A stretch of 64,000 nucleotides of DNA, taken from assembly GCA_051657165.1 (NCBI GenBank), contig JBOFKD010000268.1, forward strand, positions 1 to 64,000, in the 5' to 3' direction. Below are positions 48,150 through 56,965 of this stretch, piece after piece. The notes under the pieces were generated by a model that was given only the letters and a program-made list of their open reading frames with translations, had not been told where the DNA came from and did no database searches. The position numbers and the translations under genes were made by a program. The stretch is from UBA7332 sp051657165. GTDB taxonomy: Bacteria > Bacteroidota > Bacteroidia > Bacteroidales > UBA7332. Position 1 is the first letter of the stretch, and each line of letters starts with the position of its first letter.

Positions 48150-48335
48150 TCTGCTGGCGCTAAGATGAGGACTTGGACGACGTGGAGGACCATGAGGACA
48201 GCGCCAAATACATGGAGGACAACAGCAAGCTGTTTTCTGGTTCGGGGCTGTGCCTTGGACCTGCTATTCGTCAGGTACAAGCGTAAGAGGTTGTTCTTCA
48301 GATAACTGGTGGTTGAAAATCACCGAATAAGAGTG
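48150..48335 (+). repeat. GGAGGAC structured repeat, copy D, inverted
   Basis: Matches copy C plus the hairpin chain at 39.52-39.75 kb but on the opposite strand and with deletions (one GATGAGGAC unit, part of the hairpin chain). Copies C and D face each other about 8.4 kb apart and bracket the cassette. Confidence 0.7.
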
Positions 48336-48383
48336 GCAATGGACGATCTGTGGTGCTTTAAATTTAATATATTAAATAATATA

Positions 48384-48415
48384 TTTGGAACAGATGTCTA
48401 ATAGCTATATATTTG
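48384..48415 (+). promoter_or_regulatory. Promoter TTTG-N20-TATATTTG
   Basis: TTTG at 48384-48387 and TATATTTG at 48408-48415 with exactly 20 bp between, an exact match to the Bacteroidetes consensus. It drives the lipoprotein gene at 48515. Confidence 0.75.
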
Positions 48416-48514
48416 AGGAATTTATCTTATCTGCTTAGAAATAAAAGCAGTAACGGGTTTGACCTGCCCTTTATGAAAAGCGAAGAATAACACAACAATT
48501 AAATATTAGCCATT

Positions 48515-49252
48515 ATGAGAAAATTCTTGAAAAATGCAGGGGGATTGTTTTTGCTACTCGCCGGTATGTTCATGTCGGGCTGTGACAAGGACGATAAAGT
48601 ATTTGAGCCGGAAGGTGCGATAACGCTTAATATGTTAAATGAAGAGAATGGTAAAACAGTTCTGGCAAATACGGACATATTTATTAATAAAGCAAATAAC
48701 TTCAAGGGCACGCTTCACCTGATCTCTGAAGTTGGGCCGGTGTCGAATTTAGGCGATAAAATATCTCCCCGGATGAGTAATCTGAGTAAAGAGGTTGCTG
48801 TCATTCCGGGTAATGCTTACCAGATATTTGATCCTAATTCACTAGTCGATTTCCCATCCGGAAGCCGTGCCATACTCAAAAATGCAGGCTATTATCAGGT
48901 TCATGTCAAATCGTTGATTCAGCAGGATAATATGCAAAAAGGAGCTGTTGTCAGATATGCTTTGGTTTATCCGGACGGAAGATCATTGCCTGAAGCTGAT
49001 TATCATTTGGGTGAATTTAGTTATCAGGGTGATGAGCTCTCTATGGAAGTAAATAAAGATGCAGAGTGCCAGCTGGCTCCAAAAAGGTATGAAGATGTGT
49101 CTTCGATATTTGATCTTTCTCACTCGGGAAATAAGCTAAAGATTAAATTAAAGAAACCTGCGAATACGGTTTCCGGACCTTATGGCGATTATTATGTTTA
49201 TATCAGGGTGAAAGATGTATGTACCCGTGTTCATATATTTGTTAAAGGTTAA
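48515..49252 (+). CDS. DUF5036-like lipoprotein, 245 aa
   Basis: Lipobox MSGC with Cys23. The mature part starts DKDDKVFEPEGAITLNMLN and NEENGKTVLANTDIFI, which resembles the Bacteroides DUF5036 lipoprotein family. Predicted mostly beta. Function is unknown. It is a single-gene unit with an exact-consensus promoter and a very strong terminator. Confidence 0.7.
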   Translation: MRKFLKNAGGLFLLLAGMFMSGCDKDDKVFEPEGAITLNMLNEENGKTVLANTDIFINKANNFKGTLHLISEVGPVSNLGDKISPRMSNLSKEVAVIPGNAYQIFDPNSLVDFPSGSRAILKNAGYYQVHVKSLIQQDNMQKGAVVRYALVYPDGRSLPEADYHLGEFSYQGDELSMEVNKDAECQLAPKRYEDVSSIFDLSHSGNKLKIKLKKPANTVSGPYGDYYVYIRVKDVCTRVHIFVKG

Positions 49253-49277
49253 TCAGATAATACTCTTGCTTTTGATG

Positions 49278-49331
49278 AAAAATGAAACAGGCAGAGATAA
49301 TATACATATTATCTCTGCCTGTTTCATTTTT
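49278..49331. terminator. Terminator between the DUF5036-like gene and pdxB
   Basis: AATGAAACAGGCAGAGATAA pairs perfectly with its complement, with A and T runs on both sides. Transcription converges here. Confidence 0.93.
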
Positions 49332-49358
49332 CTTTGTTCCCTATATCGTCAAGTCCTT

Positions 49359-50471
49359 TTATCTTAACTGAAAACCGAGGGCTGTCAGTTTTTTCTTTAG
49401 TGAGTCAGGAGCATTGATGACCGTGTAGCCACAGAAGTCGCGTCGCAAGGGATAATGGTCACGCTGGCGGACGAAATCCTGCGGATGAGCTTTGAGTGCT
49501 TCCGTCTCTCCGGAGATCGGATAGGTGGCCAGGATAATCTGAGCCAGTATATCGCCGGAGTATTTAGCTGCATCAATAAGGGGATGTTCGGGAGCCGGAG
49601 GAGTGATGCGGGTTACATCCACTTCGATTCCGAAATGTCGCGCAAAGGCGGCTACTGTCATACGTGTTCCGTTAAACTTACCATCGCGGGAGAACCCGGC
49701 AATGTGGGGAGTGGCAACGGACGCGAGTTTTAGGAGCTCCCGGTTTAAATCGGGTTCGTGTTCCCAGCAGTCGATGATCATACTTCCGATTCGTCCTTCT
49801 GAATATGCCTGAAGCAGGGCTTCTTCGTTTATAACACCACCACGGGCAGCATTGATGATAACGGGCTTTTTACCTCCGATATATGAGAAGAAAGCTTCGT
49901 TGGCCAGATGAAACGACGGATGTTTACCGGTTCGTGTCAGTGGTGTGTGGAAGGTGATGATATCGCATTTTCCGGCAATTTCTTTTAATGATACGAATTG
50001 CTCAGAACCTTCTTTCTCTTCGCGGACAGGGTCGTTCAGCAATACTTTCATGCCGAGTGCACGACAGGATTCGGCGATGTGAGATCCGATATTCCCGACT
50101 CCGACCACACCAATTGTATAATCCTGCGGATTCGTAAGAGGCATGACAGAGGCAATGGCTGCAAGAACGTATGACAGCACGGAGCCTTTGTTGCATCCCG
50201 GAGCATTACTCCAGGTGATGCCATGTTCCTTACAGTAGGAGAGGTCAATATGATCAAACCCGATGCTTGCCGTTCCGATGTACGCGACCGGATTGTTTTG
50301 AAGCAGGGTTGCATTGCACTTGATCGGTGTGCGAACGAAAAGAACGTTTGCTCCCCGGATCGTTTCGTTTGAAAAATCTTTAGTCGGGAGAAAGGTAACA
50401 TCCTCAAACGGTTCAAGAAGTACCGGAAGGCCCGGTATCTTATCGTCGGCAACTATTTTAAATGTTTTCAT
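49359..50471 (-). CDS. pdxB: Erythronate-4-phosphate dehydrogenase
   Basis: Second step of DXP-dependent pyridoxal phosphate synthesis. The D-2-hydroxyacid dehydrogenase core has GTASIGFDHID near 67, the NAD-binding VGVGNIGSHIAESC near 123-136, NAARGGVINEEAL near 208 and a catalytic His in TPHIAGFSRDGK near 255. A C-terminal dimerization domain of about 80 residues is specific to PdxB. The length of 370 aa is normal. Confidence 0.95.
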   Translation of the reverse strand: MKTFKIVADDKIPGLPVLLEPFEDVTFLPTKDFSNETIRGANVLFVRTPIKCNATLLQNNPVAYIGTASIGFDHIDLSYCKEHGITWSNAPGCNKGSVLSYVLAAIASVMPLTNPQDYTIGVVGVGNIGSHIAESCRALGMKVLLNDPVREEKEGSEQFVSLKEIAGKCDIITFHTPLTRTGKHPSFHLANEAFFSYIGGKKPVIINAARGGVINEEALLQAYSEGRIGSMIIDCWEHEPDLNRELLKLASVATPHIAGFSRDGKFNGTRMTVAAFARHFGIEVDVTRITPPAPEHPLIDAAKYSGDILAQIILATYPISGETEALKAHPQDFVRQRDHYPLRRDFCGYTVINAPDSLKKKLTALGFQLR

Positions 50472-50529
50472 TGTGATGCGATTATAAAAAAAGGAGAGCT
50501 CTGATAAGCTCCCCTTCTGACTATGTATC

Positions 50530-51519
50530 TTAGAATGGTTTGAATCCCATTATTTCTCTTACTTCACGAAGTGTTTTAGAAGCACTTTCGCGTGCTTTTT
50601 CAGCACCCATACGAGTAACCTTGCGCAGGTATTCTTCGTCGTTTTCGATTTCAAGAATACGCTCGCGGATAGGAGCAGTTACGGCAATGATATCAGCAGC
50701 AAGCTGTTTTTTCAGATCTCCGTAACGGATCTCGCAGTTGTTCCATTTTTCGTCAAAGAACTCAACCGTGTCCGGTGTAGAAACAACACGCATAATTGTA
50801 AATAAGTTCTCGATGTAATCAGGTTTGATCATGTTCATCTCTGTAGGTCCCTGATCTGTCAGTGCGCGTTTCACTTTCTTCTCAATCGTTTTAGCGTCGT
50901 CAGCCAGATAGATACAGTTTCCTTCACTTTTACCCATTTTACCGCTACCGTCAAGTCCCGGAATTTTGATAAGTTCACCGCCAAAGTTATAGGCAGCAGG
51001 TTCTTTGAAGTATTCAACACCGTAGAAGTTGTTGAAACGACGACCGAATTTACGGGTCATCTCAAGGTGTTGCTCCTGATCTTTCCCTACAGGAACTTTA
51101 TCGGCATTGTGCATTAAGATATCAGCAGCCATTAATGTAGGATACGTAAGTAGTCCGGCATTCACGTTTTCGGGTTGCTTTCTTGCTTTATCTTTGAAAG
51201 AAGTAGTTTTAGCAAGCTCACCCATGTAAGCGTGCATATTCAGAAGCAAGTACAGTTCAGTTACTTCAGGAACGTCACTCTGGACGTAGATAGCTGAAGT
51301 CTCAGGATCTAATCCGGCAGCCAGATATTCTGTCAGCACATTCTTAACGTTTGTGTGAAGTAATTTCGGGTCGGGATGAGTAGTTAACGAGTGATAGTCA
51401 GCAATGAAAAAGAAGCAATTATTTTCTTGCTGCATCTTGATAAAGTTTCTCAAAGCTCCGAAGTAATTCCCCAAATGAAGATTACCCGTAGAGCGAATAC
51501 CACTTACAACTGTTTCCAT
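50530..51519 (-). CDS. trpS: Tryptophanyl-tRNA synthetase
   Basis: Class I synthetase, 329 aa. GIRSTGNLHLGNYFGALRN holds the HIGH-like motif HLGN (15-18). The KMSKS loop is GKMGKSEGN near 196. Length is typical of bacterial TrpRS. A -7 box TACTTTTG lies upstream at 51558-51565 on the minus strand. It is unlikely to be controlled by a T-box, since none is visible. Confidence 0.96.
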   Translation of the reverse strand: METVVSGIRSTGNLHLGNYFGALRNFIKMQQENNCFFFIADYHSLTTHPDPKLLHTNVKNVLTEYLAAGLDPETSAIYVQSDVPEVTELYLLLNMHAYMGELAKTTSFKDKARKQPENVNAGLLTYPTLMAADILMHNADKVPVGKDQEQHLEMTRKFGRRFNNFYGVEYFKEPAAYNFGGELIKIPGLDGSGKMGKSEGNCIYLADDAKTIEKKVKRALTDQGPTEMNMIKPDYIENLFTIMRVVSTPDTVEFFDEKWNNCEIRYGDLKKQLAADIIAVTAPIRERILEIENDEEYLRKVTRMGAEKARESASKTLREVREIMGFKPF

Positions 51520-51557
51520 ATATAATGTCTGTTTATTTCTTTATATGATCTATCAGG

Positions 51558-51565
51558 CAAAAGTA
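51558..51565 (-). promoter_or_regulatory. -7 box TACTTTTG before trpS
   Basis: Minus-strand TACTTTTG fits TAnnTTTG; a TTG lies 22 bp further upstream. Confidence 0.5.
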
Positions 51566-51599
51566 TAAATTACATTTATTATAAACCAATAAAATGTAT

Positions 51600-52646
51600 T
51601 TAATCAGCTGCCGATACAATAATTCCACCTCCGATAACCCGGTTTTTGTGGTAGAAAACAGCCGATTGTCCCGGTGCAATCGCATGGAGCGGTTCGTCGA
51701 ACGTAACCTCTGCCGTGCGATCTTCGTTGAGTCGTATCGTGCAACTGTTTTCCTGTTTGCGGTATCTGATCTTACAAGTCAGCGGAAGATTCAGAATATC
51801 GTCCGGATTAATGAAGCAGGTATCTTTCAGAAACATGCGGGAGTGGTACATATCTTTGAGTTCAGCCAGCACGATTGTGTTTGTTGCGGCATCTATCTCT
51901 TTCACGAAAACGGCATGCTGAAAATTAATTCCTAAACCGCGGCGCTGTCCGACTGTGTAAAACGGATGACCTTCATGTTTAGCCAGAAACTTCCCGTTTA
52001 CGTCGACAAATCTTCCCGGTCTGATCAGAGAAGGATCAACGAATTGTTTCAGAAACGGACGATAATCGCCGGGACAGAAGCAAACTCCCAGGCTGTCTTT
52101 TTTGGTAGCAGCGCGTTCGAATCCACGCTCAGCCGCAAAACTGCGAACTTCAGACTTGGAAAGTTCACCCAGAGGAAGAAGCATTTTCGCAATGATTTCG
52201 TCAGGAAGTCCCCACATGAAAAACGACTGGTCTTTTTCGGGATCCTCTCCCTGTATGATATAATGTTTGCCATCCACCTCTGTTGTACGGATGTAATGAC
52301 CGGTAGAGATATAGTCAATCTCTTCGGCCTGAGCGATATCATAAAGGAGTTTCCACTTCAGTTCATTGTTGCAGATCACACACGGTACGGGAGTACGTCC
52401 GTTCATGTATTCGGAAATAAAATAATCGAGGATTTTAGTCCTGAAGGTTTCGCGGGCATCAAAAACCCGATGCTCAATACCAAGCCTGGCAGCGAGATCC
52501 TGAGCATCTTTCAGATGCTGCGTATTTTCGTCTCTGTCATAAAAACGGAATGTGATCCCGATCACCTCGTATCCTTGTTCCTGTAGCAGAATAGCCGATA
52601 CGGAGCTGTCGGTTCCTCCGCTCATTCCTAGTAGTACTTTCTTCAT
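51600..52646 (-). CDS. mnmA: tRNA-specific 2-thiouridylase
   Basis: Adds sulfur at U34 of tRNA-Lys, -Glu and -Gln. The P-loop is GMSGGTDSSV at 7-16, with Thr in place of the usual Val. The catalytic Cys pair is in PCVICNNELKWK near 93 and GVCFCPGDY near 192. A C-terminal beta-barrel domain ends with VIGGGIIVSA. The length of 348 aa is normal. Bacteroidetes often have two paralogues, and the partner is not in this window. Confidence 0.93.
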   Translation of the reverse strand: MKKVLLGMSGGTDSSVSAILLQEQGYEVIGITFRFYDRDENTQHLKDAQDLAARLGIEHRVFDARETFRTKILDYFISEYMNGRTPVPCVICNNELKWKLLYDIAQAEEIDYISTGHYIRTTEVDGKHYIIQGEDPEKDQSFFMWGLPDEIIAKMLLPLGELSKSEVRSFAAERGFERAATKKDSLGVCFCPGDYRPFLKQFVDPSLIRPGRFVDVNGKFLAKHEGHPFYTVGQRRGLGINFQHAVFVKEIDAATNTIVLAELKDMYHSRMFLKDTCFINPDDILNLPLTCKIRYRKQENSCTIRLNEDRTAEVTFDEPLHAIAPGQSAVFYHKNRVIGGGIIVSAAD

Positions 52647-52664
52647 ATATACCTGTTTGTACTA

Positions 52665-52672
52665 CAAATTTA
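52665..52672 (-). promoter_or_regulatory. -7 box TAAATTTG before mnmA
   Basis: Minus-strand TAAATTTG, 18 nt upstream of the start codon, implying a very short leader. Confidence 0.5.
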
Positions 52673-52733
52673 GCATAAAAAAAGGAGAGTTCTTTCGATA
52701 CTCTCCCATACAAATAACAACTAAACTTAAAAT

Positions 52734-53204
52734 CTATTGAACGTTGAAAATTTCGTTTATAGCGCGGATATAATTTTCTTCAGGCTGTAAGCCCATTATA
52801 ATCTGCGGTTCTCCTTTCAGAGGACAATAAAGCAGCGTAGGCAGACTCTGTATGCCTAAATCGCGGGCCAGTCCTTTTTCTTTTTCGACATCTACTTTAT
52901 AGAAGTCAACTTTTCCTGCATATTTCTTAGCCAGCTCTTCCATAATAGGAGCTACCTTACGACATGGAGCACACCAGTCAGCATAGAAATCAATAATACA
53001 AGGTCTGGAACCTTTGTATACCCATTTATCTTTATTGGATTTATAGTCGGAAATCTGATTCAGAAATTGAGACTCATTCATCGATTTTACGTATCCTTTC
53101 CCGGTCGTCTCTTTTTTTGGCGAAATTGCTTTTCCGGACTGTGAGTTTGCGCAAGATATACTTACTATAAGAATGAGTGCAATTAAAGTGATTTTTGCTT
53201 TCAT
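52734..53204 (-). CDS. Thioredoxin-fold lipoprotein
   Basis: 156 aa from the ATG at 53204 (MKAKITLIALILIV). Lipobox SISC gives a periplasmic lipid-anchored protein. The thioredoxin domain has the active site WCAPC (YADWCAPCRKVAPIM near 85) and the cis-Pro in QSLPTLLY. It is probably a periplasmic disulfide reductase or oxidase; with CAPC a reductive role is more likely. It is not part of a visible operon. Confidence 0.88.
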   Translation of the reverse strand: MKAKITLIALILIVSISCANSQSGKAISPKKETTGKGYVKSMNESQFLNQISDYKSNKDKWVYKGSRPCIIDFYADWCAPCRKVAPIMEELAKKYAGKVDFYKVDVEKEKGLARDLGIQSLPTLLYCPLKGEPQIIMGLQPEENYIRAINEIFNVQ

Positions 53205-53463
53205 ATCATAGCTTGTCTTAATATGAGGGTATAACAGAACTGACAAATAGATTGTTTATACGGGAGGTTCTTTTTGTGATTTGTTTAGTTTTCGGTGTAG
53301 AAACACCTTTGAGCTGTACAATTAATAACATTTTGTCTGCGATTTACACAGGATTGGATTACAGATCACGGAGTTTTCTCGTATTTTTCCCGTAAGCGAA
53401 GCGTGTGCATCCTAAAAAAAAATCGTTACTTTGCAGTGAAAATCAATTAATAGAGTATCGCGT

Positions 53464-54381
53464 ATGCCATTAAATCTTCCGGATAATTTGCCGGCTATTG
53501 ATCTGCTTAAAAAAGAGAATATATTTATCAAGAACCGGACGGAAGCTCAGTCTCAGGATATCCGTCCTCTGCGTGTGCTGATTCTGAATCTCATGCCGCT
53601 GAAGATAGAGACAGAAACGGATCTGGTTCGTATTCTGTCTAATTCTGCTTTACAGATAGAGATAACGTTTTTGCGCATACGGGAGCATGAATCAAAAAAT
53701 ACGCCGGTTGAGCACCTGGAGGCCTTCTATCATACGTTTGACGAAATAGAGGAGCAACGATTCGACGGAATGATTATTACGGGAGCTCCGGTGGAGAAAC
53801 TTCCTTTTGAAGAGGTTTCGTACTGGGGACCTGTGACCCGGATTTTTGACTGGGCCAGAACACATGTGACCTCGACACTTTACATTTGCTGGGCTGCTCA
53901 GGCCGGTTTGTATCATTTCTACGGTGTCCCGAAATATGATCTGGATCGGAAATTATCGGGGATATTCAAGCACCGGATAACAGTACCGGGCATTCCTGTA
54001 TTCAGAGGATTTGATGATGAGTTTTTTGTGCCTCACAGCCGGCATACTGAAGTAAGAAGTGAAGATGTGGCGCAGGTGTCTGAGCTGACTATATTGTCAG
54101 AGTCGGAGGATGCGGGCTTGTATATGGCTATGGCGAGAGAGGGAAGAGAATTCTTTATCTCAGGTCATTCGGAGTATTCACCTTATACGCTTGATACCGA
54201 ATATAAGAGAGATATGTCTAAAGGATTGCCGGTGGATTTGCCGGTTAATTATTACAAAGATAATGACCCGGAAAAGGGACCGGTAGTAAGATGGCGGGCT
54301 CATGCGAACCTCCTGTTTTCGAACTGGCTTAATTATTATGTGTATCAGACTACGCCTTTTCAAATAGAAGAAATAAAATAA
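53464..54381 (+). CDS. metA: Homoserine O-acetyltransferase (MetA family)
   Basis: First committed step of methionine synthesis. 305 aa. The catalytic Cys142 is in YICWAAQAG, and the His and Glu are likely in HSEYSPYTLDTEY near 235. Residue 111 in GAPVE is Glu; in this family Glu111 gives acetyl-CoA specificity and Gly111 (as in E. coli) gives succinyl-CoA. I therefore call it an acetyltransferase. It lies 13 nt before the SIS-domain gene. Confidence 0.92.
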   Translation: MPLNLPDNLPAIDLLKKENIFIKNRTEAQSQDIRPLRVLILNLMPLKIETETDLVRILSNSALQIEITFLRIREHESKNTPVEHLEAFYHTFDEIEEQRFDGMIITGAPVEKLPFEEVSYWGPVTRIFDWARTHVTSTLYICWAAQAGLYHFYGVPKYDLDRKLSGIFKHRITVPGIPVFRGFDDEFFVPHSRHTEVRSEDVAQVSELTILSESEDAGLYMAMAREGREFFISGHSEYSPYTLDTEYKRDMSKGLPVDLPVNYYKDNDPEKGPVVRWRAHANLLFSNWLNYYVYQTTPFQIEEIK

Positions 54382-54394
54382 AAACAAATATAGA

Positions 54395-55006
54395 ATGAAA
54401 GAGATAATTCAGGATCTTTTACGCAAAGAATCAGAGGCAATATTGAATTTGCCTGTTACCGATGATTTCGAAAAAGCAGTGGATCTTATTGTAGAGGCTG
54501 TCCATACAAATAAGGGAAAACTTGTGACTAGCGGAATGGGGAAAGCGGGGCAAATTGCTCTTAATATTTCGACTACCTTTTGTTCGACCGGAACTCCTTC
54601 GGTATTTCTTCATCCAAGTGAAGCTCAGCACGGAGATTTGGGTATCCTGCAGGAGAATGATATCATGCTTGTGATTTCAAACTCAGGGAAAACCAGAGAA
54701 ATACTGGAGCTGCTTATGCTGGCACGCAGACTTCGTCCGCATGTGAAGTTTATTGTGATCACCGGGAATAATGAAAGCGAACTGGCTAAAAAGGCGGACG
54801 CTTGCTTGTATACGGGAAATCCGAAAGAGGTTTGTCCGCTGGGGCTGACTCCTACGACATCTACAACAATGATGACTGTGATTGGAGATATTCTGGTTGT
54901 TAACACCATGTTGAAAACTAAATTCTCGAACGAAGAATATGCGAAACGCCACCATGGAGGTTATCTGGGTGAGCAGTCACGCAAACAGAGTGAAGAAGTG
55001 AAATAA
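54395..55006 (+). CDS. SIS-domain sugar-phosphate isomerase, no CBS domains
   Basis: 203 aa. It follows the KdsD/KpsF family: SGMGKAGQIALNIS near 44, HPSEAQHGDLGIL near 75, ISNSGKTREILELL near 95 and TPTTSTTMMTVIGD near 153. It is probably an arabinose-5-phosphate isomerase for Kdo synthesis. The two CBS domains that complete most KdsD proteins are absent, as in some Bacteroidetes forms. It is probably cotranscribed with metA. Confidence 0.85.
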   Translation: MKEIIQDLLRKESEAILNLPVTDDFEKAVDLIVEAVHTNKGKLVTSGMGKAGQIALNISTTFCSTGTPSVFLHPSEAQHGDLGILQENDIMLVISNSGKTREILELLMLARRLRPHVKFIVITGNNESELAKKADACLYTGNPKEVCPLGLTPTTSTTMMTVIGDILVVNTMLKTKFSNEEYAKRHHGGYLGEQSRKQSEEVK

Positions 55007-55021
55007 TTCATGACAGGAAAT

Positions 55022-55068
55022 AGAAAGAGAGAGTAACCGCTTATACCAGTTACTCTCTCTTTTTTTTA
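55022..55068 (+). terminator. Terminator after the SIS gene
   Basis: AGAAAGAGAGAGTAAC pairs with GTTACTCTCTCTTTTT, followed by a T run. Confidence 0.9.
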
Positions 55069-55274
55069 TACCGATGCAATTATTTTTAAGAAACCTGCGT
55101 CTTAATATTAAGATTATTTCCGAAGGTATTTTGTATGTATGTTGATTATAAATCAGACATTTGCAAATGCTTCACTATCAATAGGCTGTTTATAAGCTAT
55201 ATAACTAAACTGCATAACTAAATTATATTAACTAATAAGACATTTTCAGAGGGGTCTTATGTAAAATTTCAAAG

Positions 55275-56807
55275 ATGAAAAAAAACATTTATCGTATTAA
55301 ATCACTAGGGGAAACTATCAAAACCGGATTTTCATTTATCGGATGTAAAATCGCTTTTATCTTATGTCTTATCTTGTTTTCGGCCTGCCAGACAGATGAA
55401 ATGGATGGCGAAACTCAAAAACAATTAAAATTTTACCTGAACGGAGATTTAGTAGAGTCTGTGATTCCGGAAGCAACAAAATCAGAATTTACTCTTGTTG
55501 TTGAATCAAAGAACAGCTGGTCATTAACTTGTCAGGAAGAGTGGATAAAGACTAGTATTACTACAGGTGAGGCCGGGAATACCCCCATTGTTGTAACTGT
55601 TGATGAAAACAGCGGGGGAGATGCGCGTGTAGCCAAGCTCCTGTTTGCAATGAAAAATGGTGCAACGGAGAGTCTTTCTATCGCGCAATCAGGATCTCTG
55701 GATCCTGTGGGTTCGGATGAATATCGTTTTTATGTCACTTTCGGAACTATTCCAACCCTTTATTCCGGTCTTCATTTACTTTCGCATGACGGTCCTTCAT
55801 TCTTTGGCTACGAACGAACAGGTACATTTGATCCTTCGTTTTTCCCTTCGCACGTTTCTTATATTCCGGGAAGTGATAACCCTGAAGACTTGCTTGTGAT
55901 GGGTGAAGTGATGAAAAAAGAGATTCTGAAGATTAATAACAGAGATAAGGAAGCTAAATTCGTTCTCTATGTTGATGATCTGCGATGCCGTTTGGGTTAT
56001 GACTGGTTTGTGGCTCAGGGTATTGATTCGTCACGTGTAGAAGTGAATATGTGGTCGGATGGGACTGCTACGTATAATAACTTCTATAATTTCTTTGGTT
56101 CGAACTCCAATGCGGAAAGTAGCTGGAACCGTATCGCTACAGAAGTGGAAGCATTGAACTGGAACACCAGTGTTCAGACAAGAGGTGTGCCGGCAGAGTT
56201 TAACTCATCCGAATGGCCTTATTATATGTCTACGTTGCCAAACTACAGACTGCTGTTGCACGATAAAAATCTGTTAGAAACAGAAAGTTCGTTTATTCAG
56301 AGTAAGGTTGCTGAGATGAATGCCGTTTCTGTGTCTCCGGAAGAGATGCTGAAAGCTCTTTCGCCCGGAAATCAGCAGCGTTTCTTCAAAATGTGTAACT
56401 TCGATAAAGCACATTATTCAGAGATGTTTGATGTTTCGGCTAAACCAAATCTTGTGATTATCGGGACAAACGGAAATGCAGAACAACAGAACTATGTGAA
56501 AAGAGTGTATGATCAGTATGCCGGGACACATGATATATTTTATAAGCCTCATCCGGCTGATGCTACCTGTGCGGAATATGAAACATTGTTCCCGGGCTTG
56601 AAATTATTGCCGGGCAGAATGCCTTTTGAGGTTTTTGTATGGTCGCTAATGGATCAGATTGAGGTGTTGGGTGGTTTTGAATCTACTGTATTCCTGACTG
56701 TTCCGGTGAATAAAGTGAAATTCATTTTAGGGAAAAGCAATGCCTCAGAGCTGATTAAGCCTTTGAATAAAATGTTTGAAAATGCCTCAGTGGAATATAT
56801 CCACTAA
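55275..56807 (+). CDS. Lipoprotein with BACON domain and GT80 sialyltransferase-like domain
   Basis: 510 aa. A long signal ends in lipobox LFSAC (Cys38). Residues 50-145 look like a BACON domain (SWSLTCQEEWIKTS, VTVDENSGGDARVAKLLF). From 150 to the end the sequence follows GT80 sialyltransferases: LYVDDLRCR near 231, WSDG at 260-263 (family D/E-D/E-G motif), NFYNF, FFKMCNFDK near 370, the HP motif in IFYKPHP (H426-P427) and GGFESTVFLTVP near 467. Photobacterium GT80 enzymes also have an N-terminal Ig-like domain and a lipid anchor. The first acid of the DDG motif is Ser here, so activity must be tested. It is probably surface- or periplasm-facing. Confidence 0.78.
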   Translation: MKKNIYRIKSLGETIKTGFSFIGCKIAFILCLILFSACQTDEMDGETQKQLKFYLNGDLVESVIPEATKSEFTLVVESKNSWSLTCQEEWIKTSITTGEAGNTPIVVTVDENSGGDARVAKLLFAMKNGATESLSIAQSGSLDPVGSDEYRFYVTFGTIPTLYSGLHLLSHDGPSFFGYERTGTFDPSFFPSHVSYIPGSDNPEDLLVMGEVMKKEILKINNRDKEAKFVLYVDDLRCRLGYDWFVAQGIDSSRVEVNMWSDGTATYNNFYNFFGSNSNAESSWNRIATEVEALNWNTSVQTRGVPAEFNSSEWPYYMSTLPNYRLLLHDKNLLETESSFIQSKVAEMNAVSVSPEEMLKALSPGNQQRFFKMCNFDKAHYSEMFDVSAKPNLVIIGTNGNAEQQNYVKRVYDQYAGTHDIFYKPHPADATCAEYETLFPGLKLLPGRMPFEVFVWSLMDQIEVLGGFESTVFLTVPVNKVKFILGKSNASELIKPLNKMFENASVEYIH

Positions 56808-56891
56808 ACGGCATATAAAAGAAAACAGATACCGCCTGTAAAGGTTTTTGAAAGATACTTTTCTATCGGATTCCGTTGGCATCTTCGTATA

Positions 56892-56938
56892 AAAAATGGC
56901 AGTAAATGATTTGAATTAAATCATTTACTGCCATTTTT
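56892..56938. terminator. Terminator between the GT80-like gene and the TonB receptor
   Basis: AAAATGGCAGTAAATGATTT pairs perfectly with its complement across a 5-nt loop. Transcription converges here. Confidence 0.92.
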
Positions 56939-56965
56939 AGTTCTCATTATTCAGGTTTATATTTA

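Larger units (their letters stand above)
47998..48514. other. Gap between the cassette and the DUF5036-like gene
   Basis: Holds copy D of the GGAGGAC repeat and a strong promoter, both listed separately. No other gene is supported. Confidence 0.5.

Noticed and set aside
37950..48335. Complete prophage
   Set aside because: No integrase, terminase, portal, capsid or tail gene is present in or near the interval.
53250..53463. SAM riboswitch upstream of metA
   Set aside because: I looked for a conserved pseudoknot-like pattern before metA and could not identify one by eye. A covariance-model search (Infernal with Rfam SAM families) would settle it.
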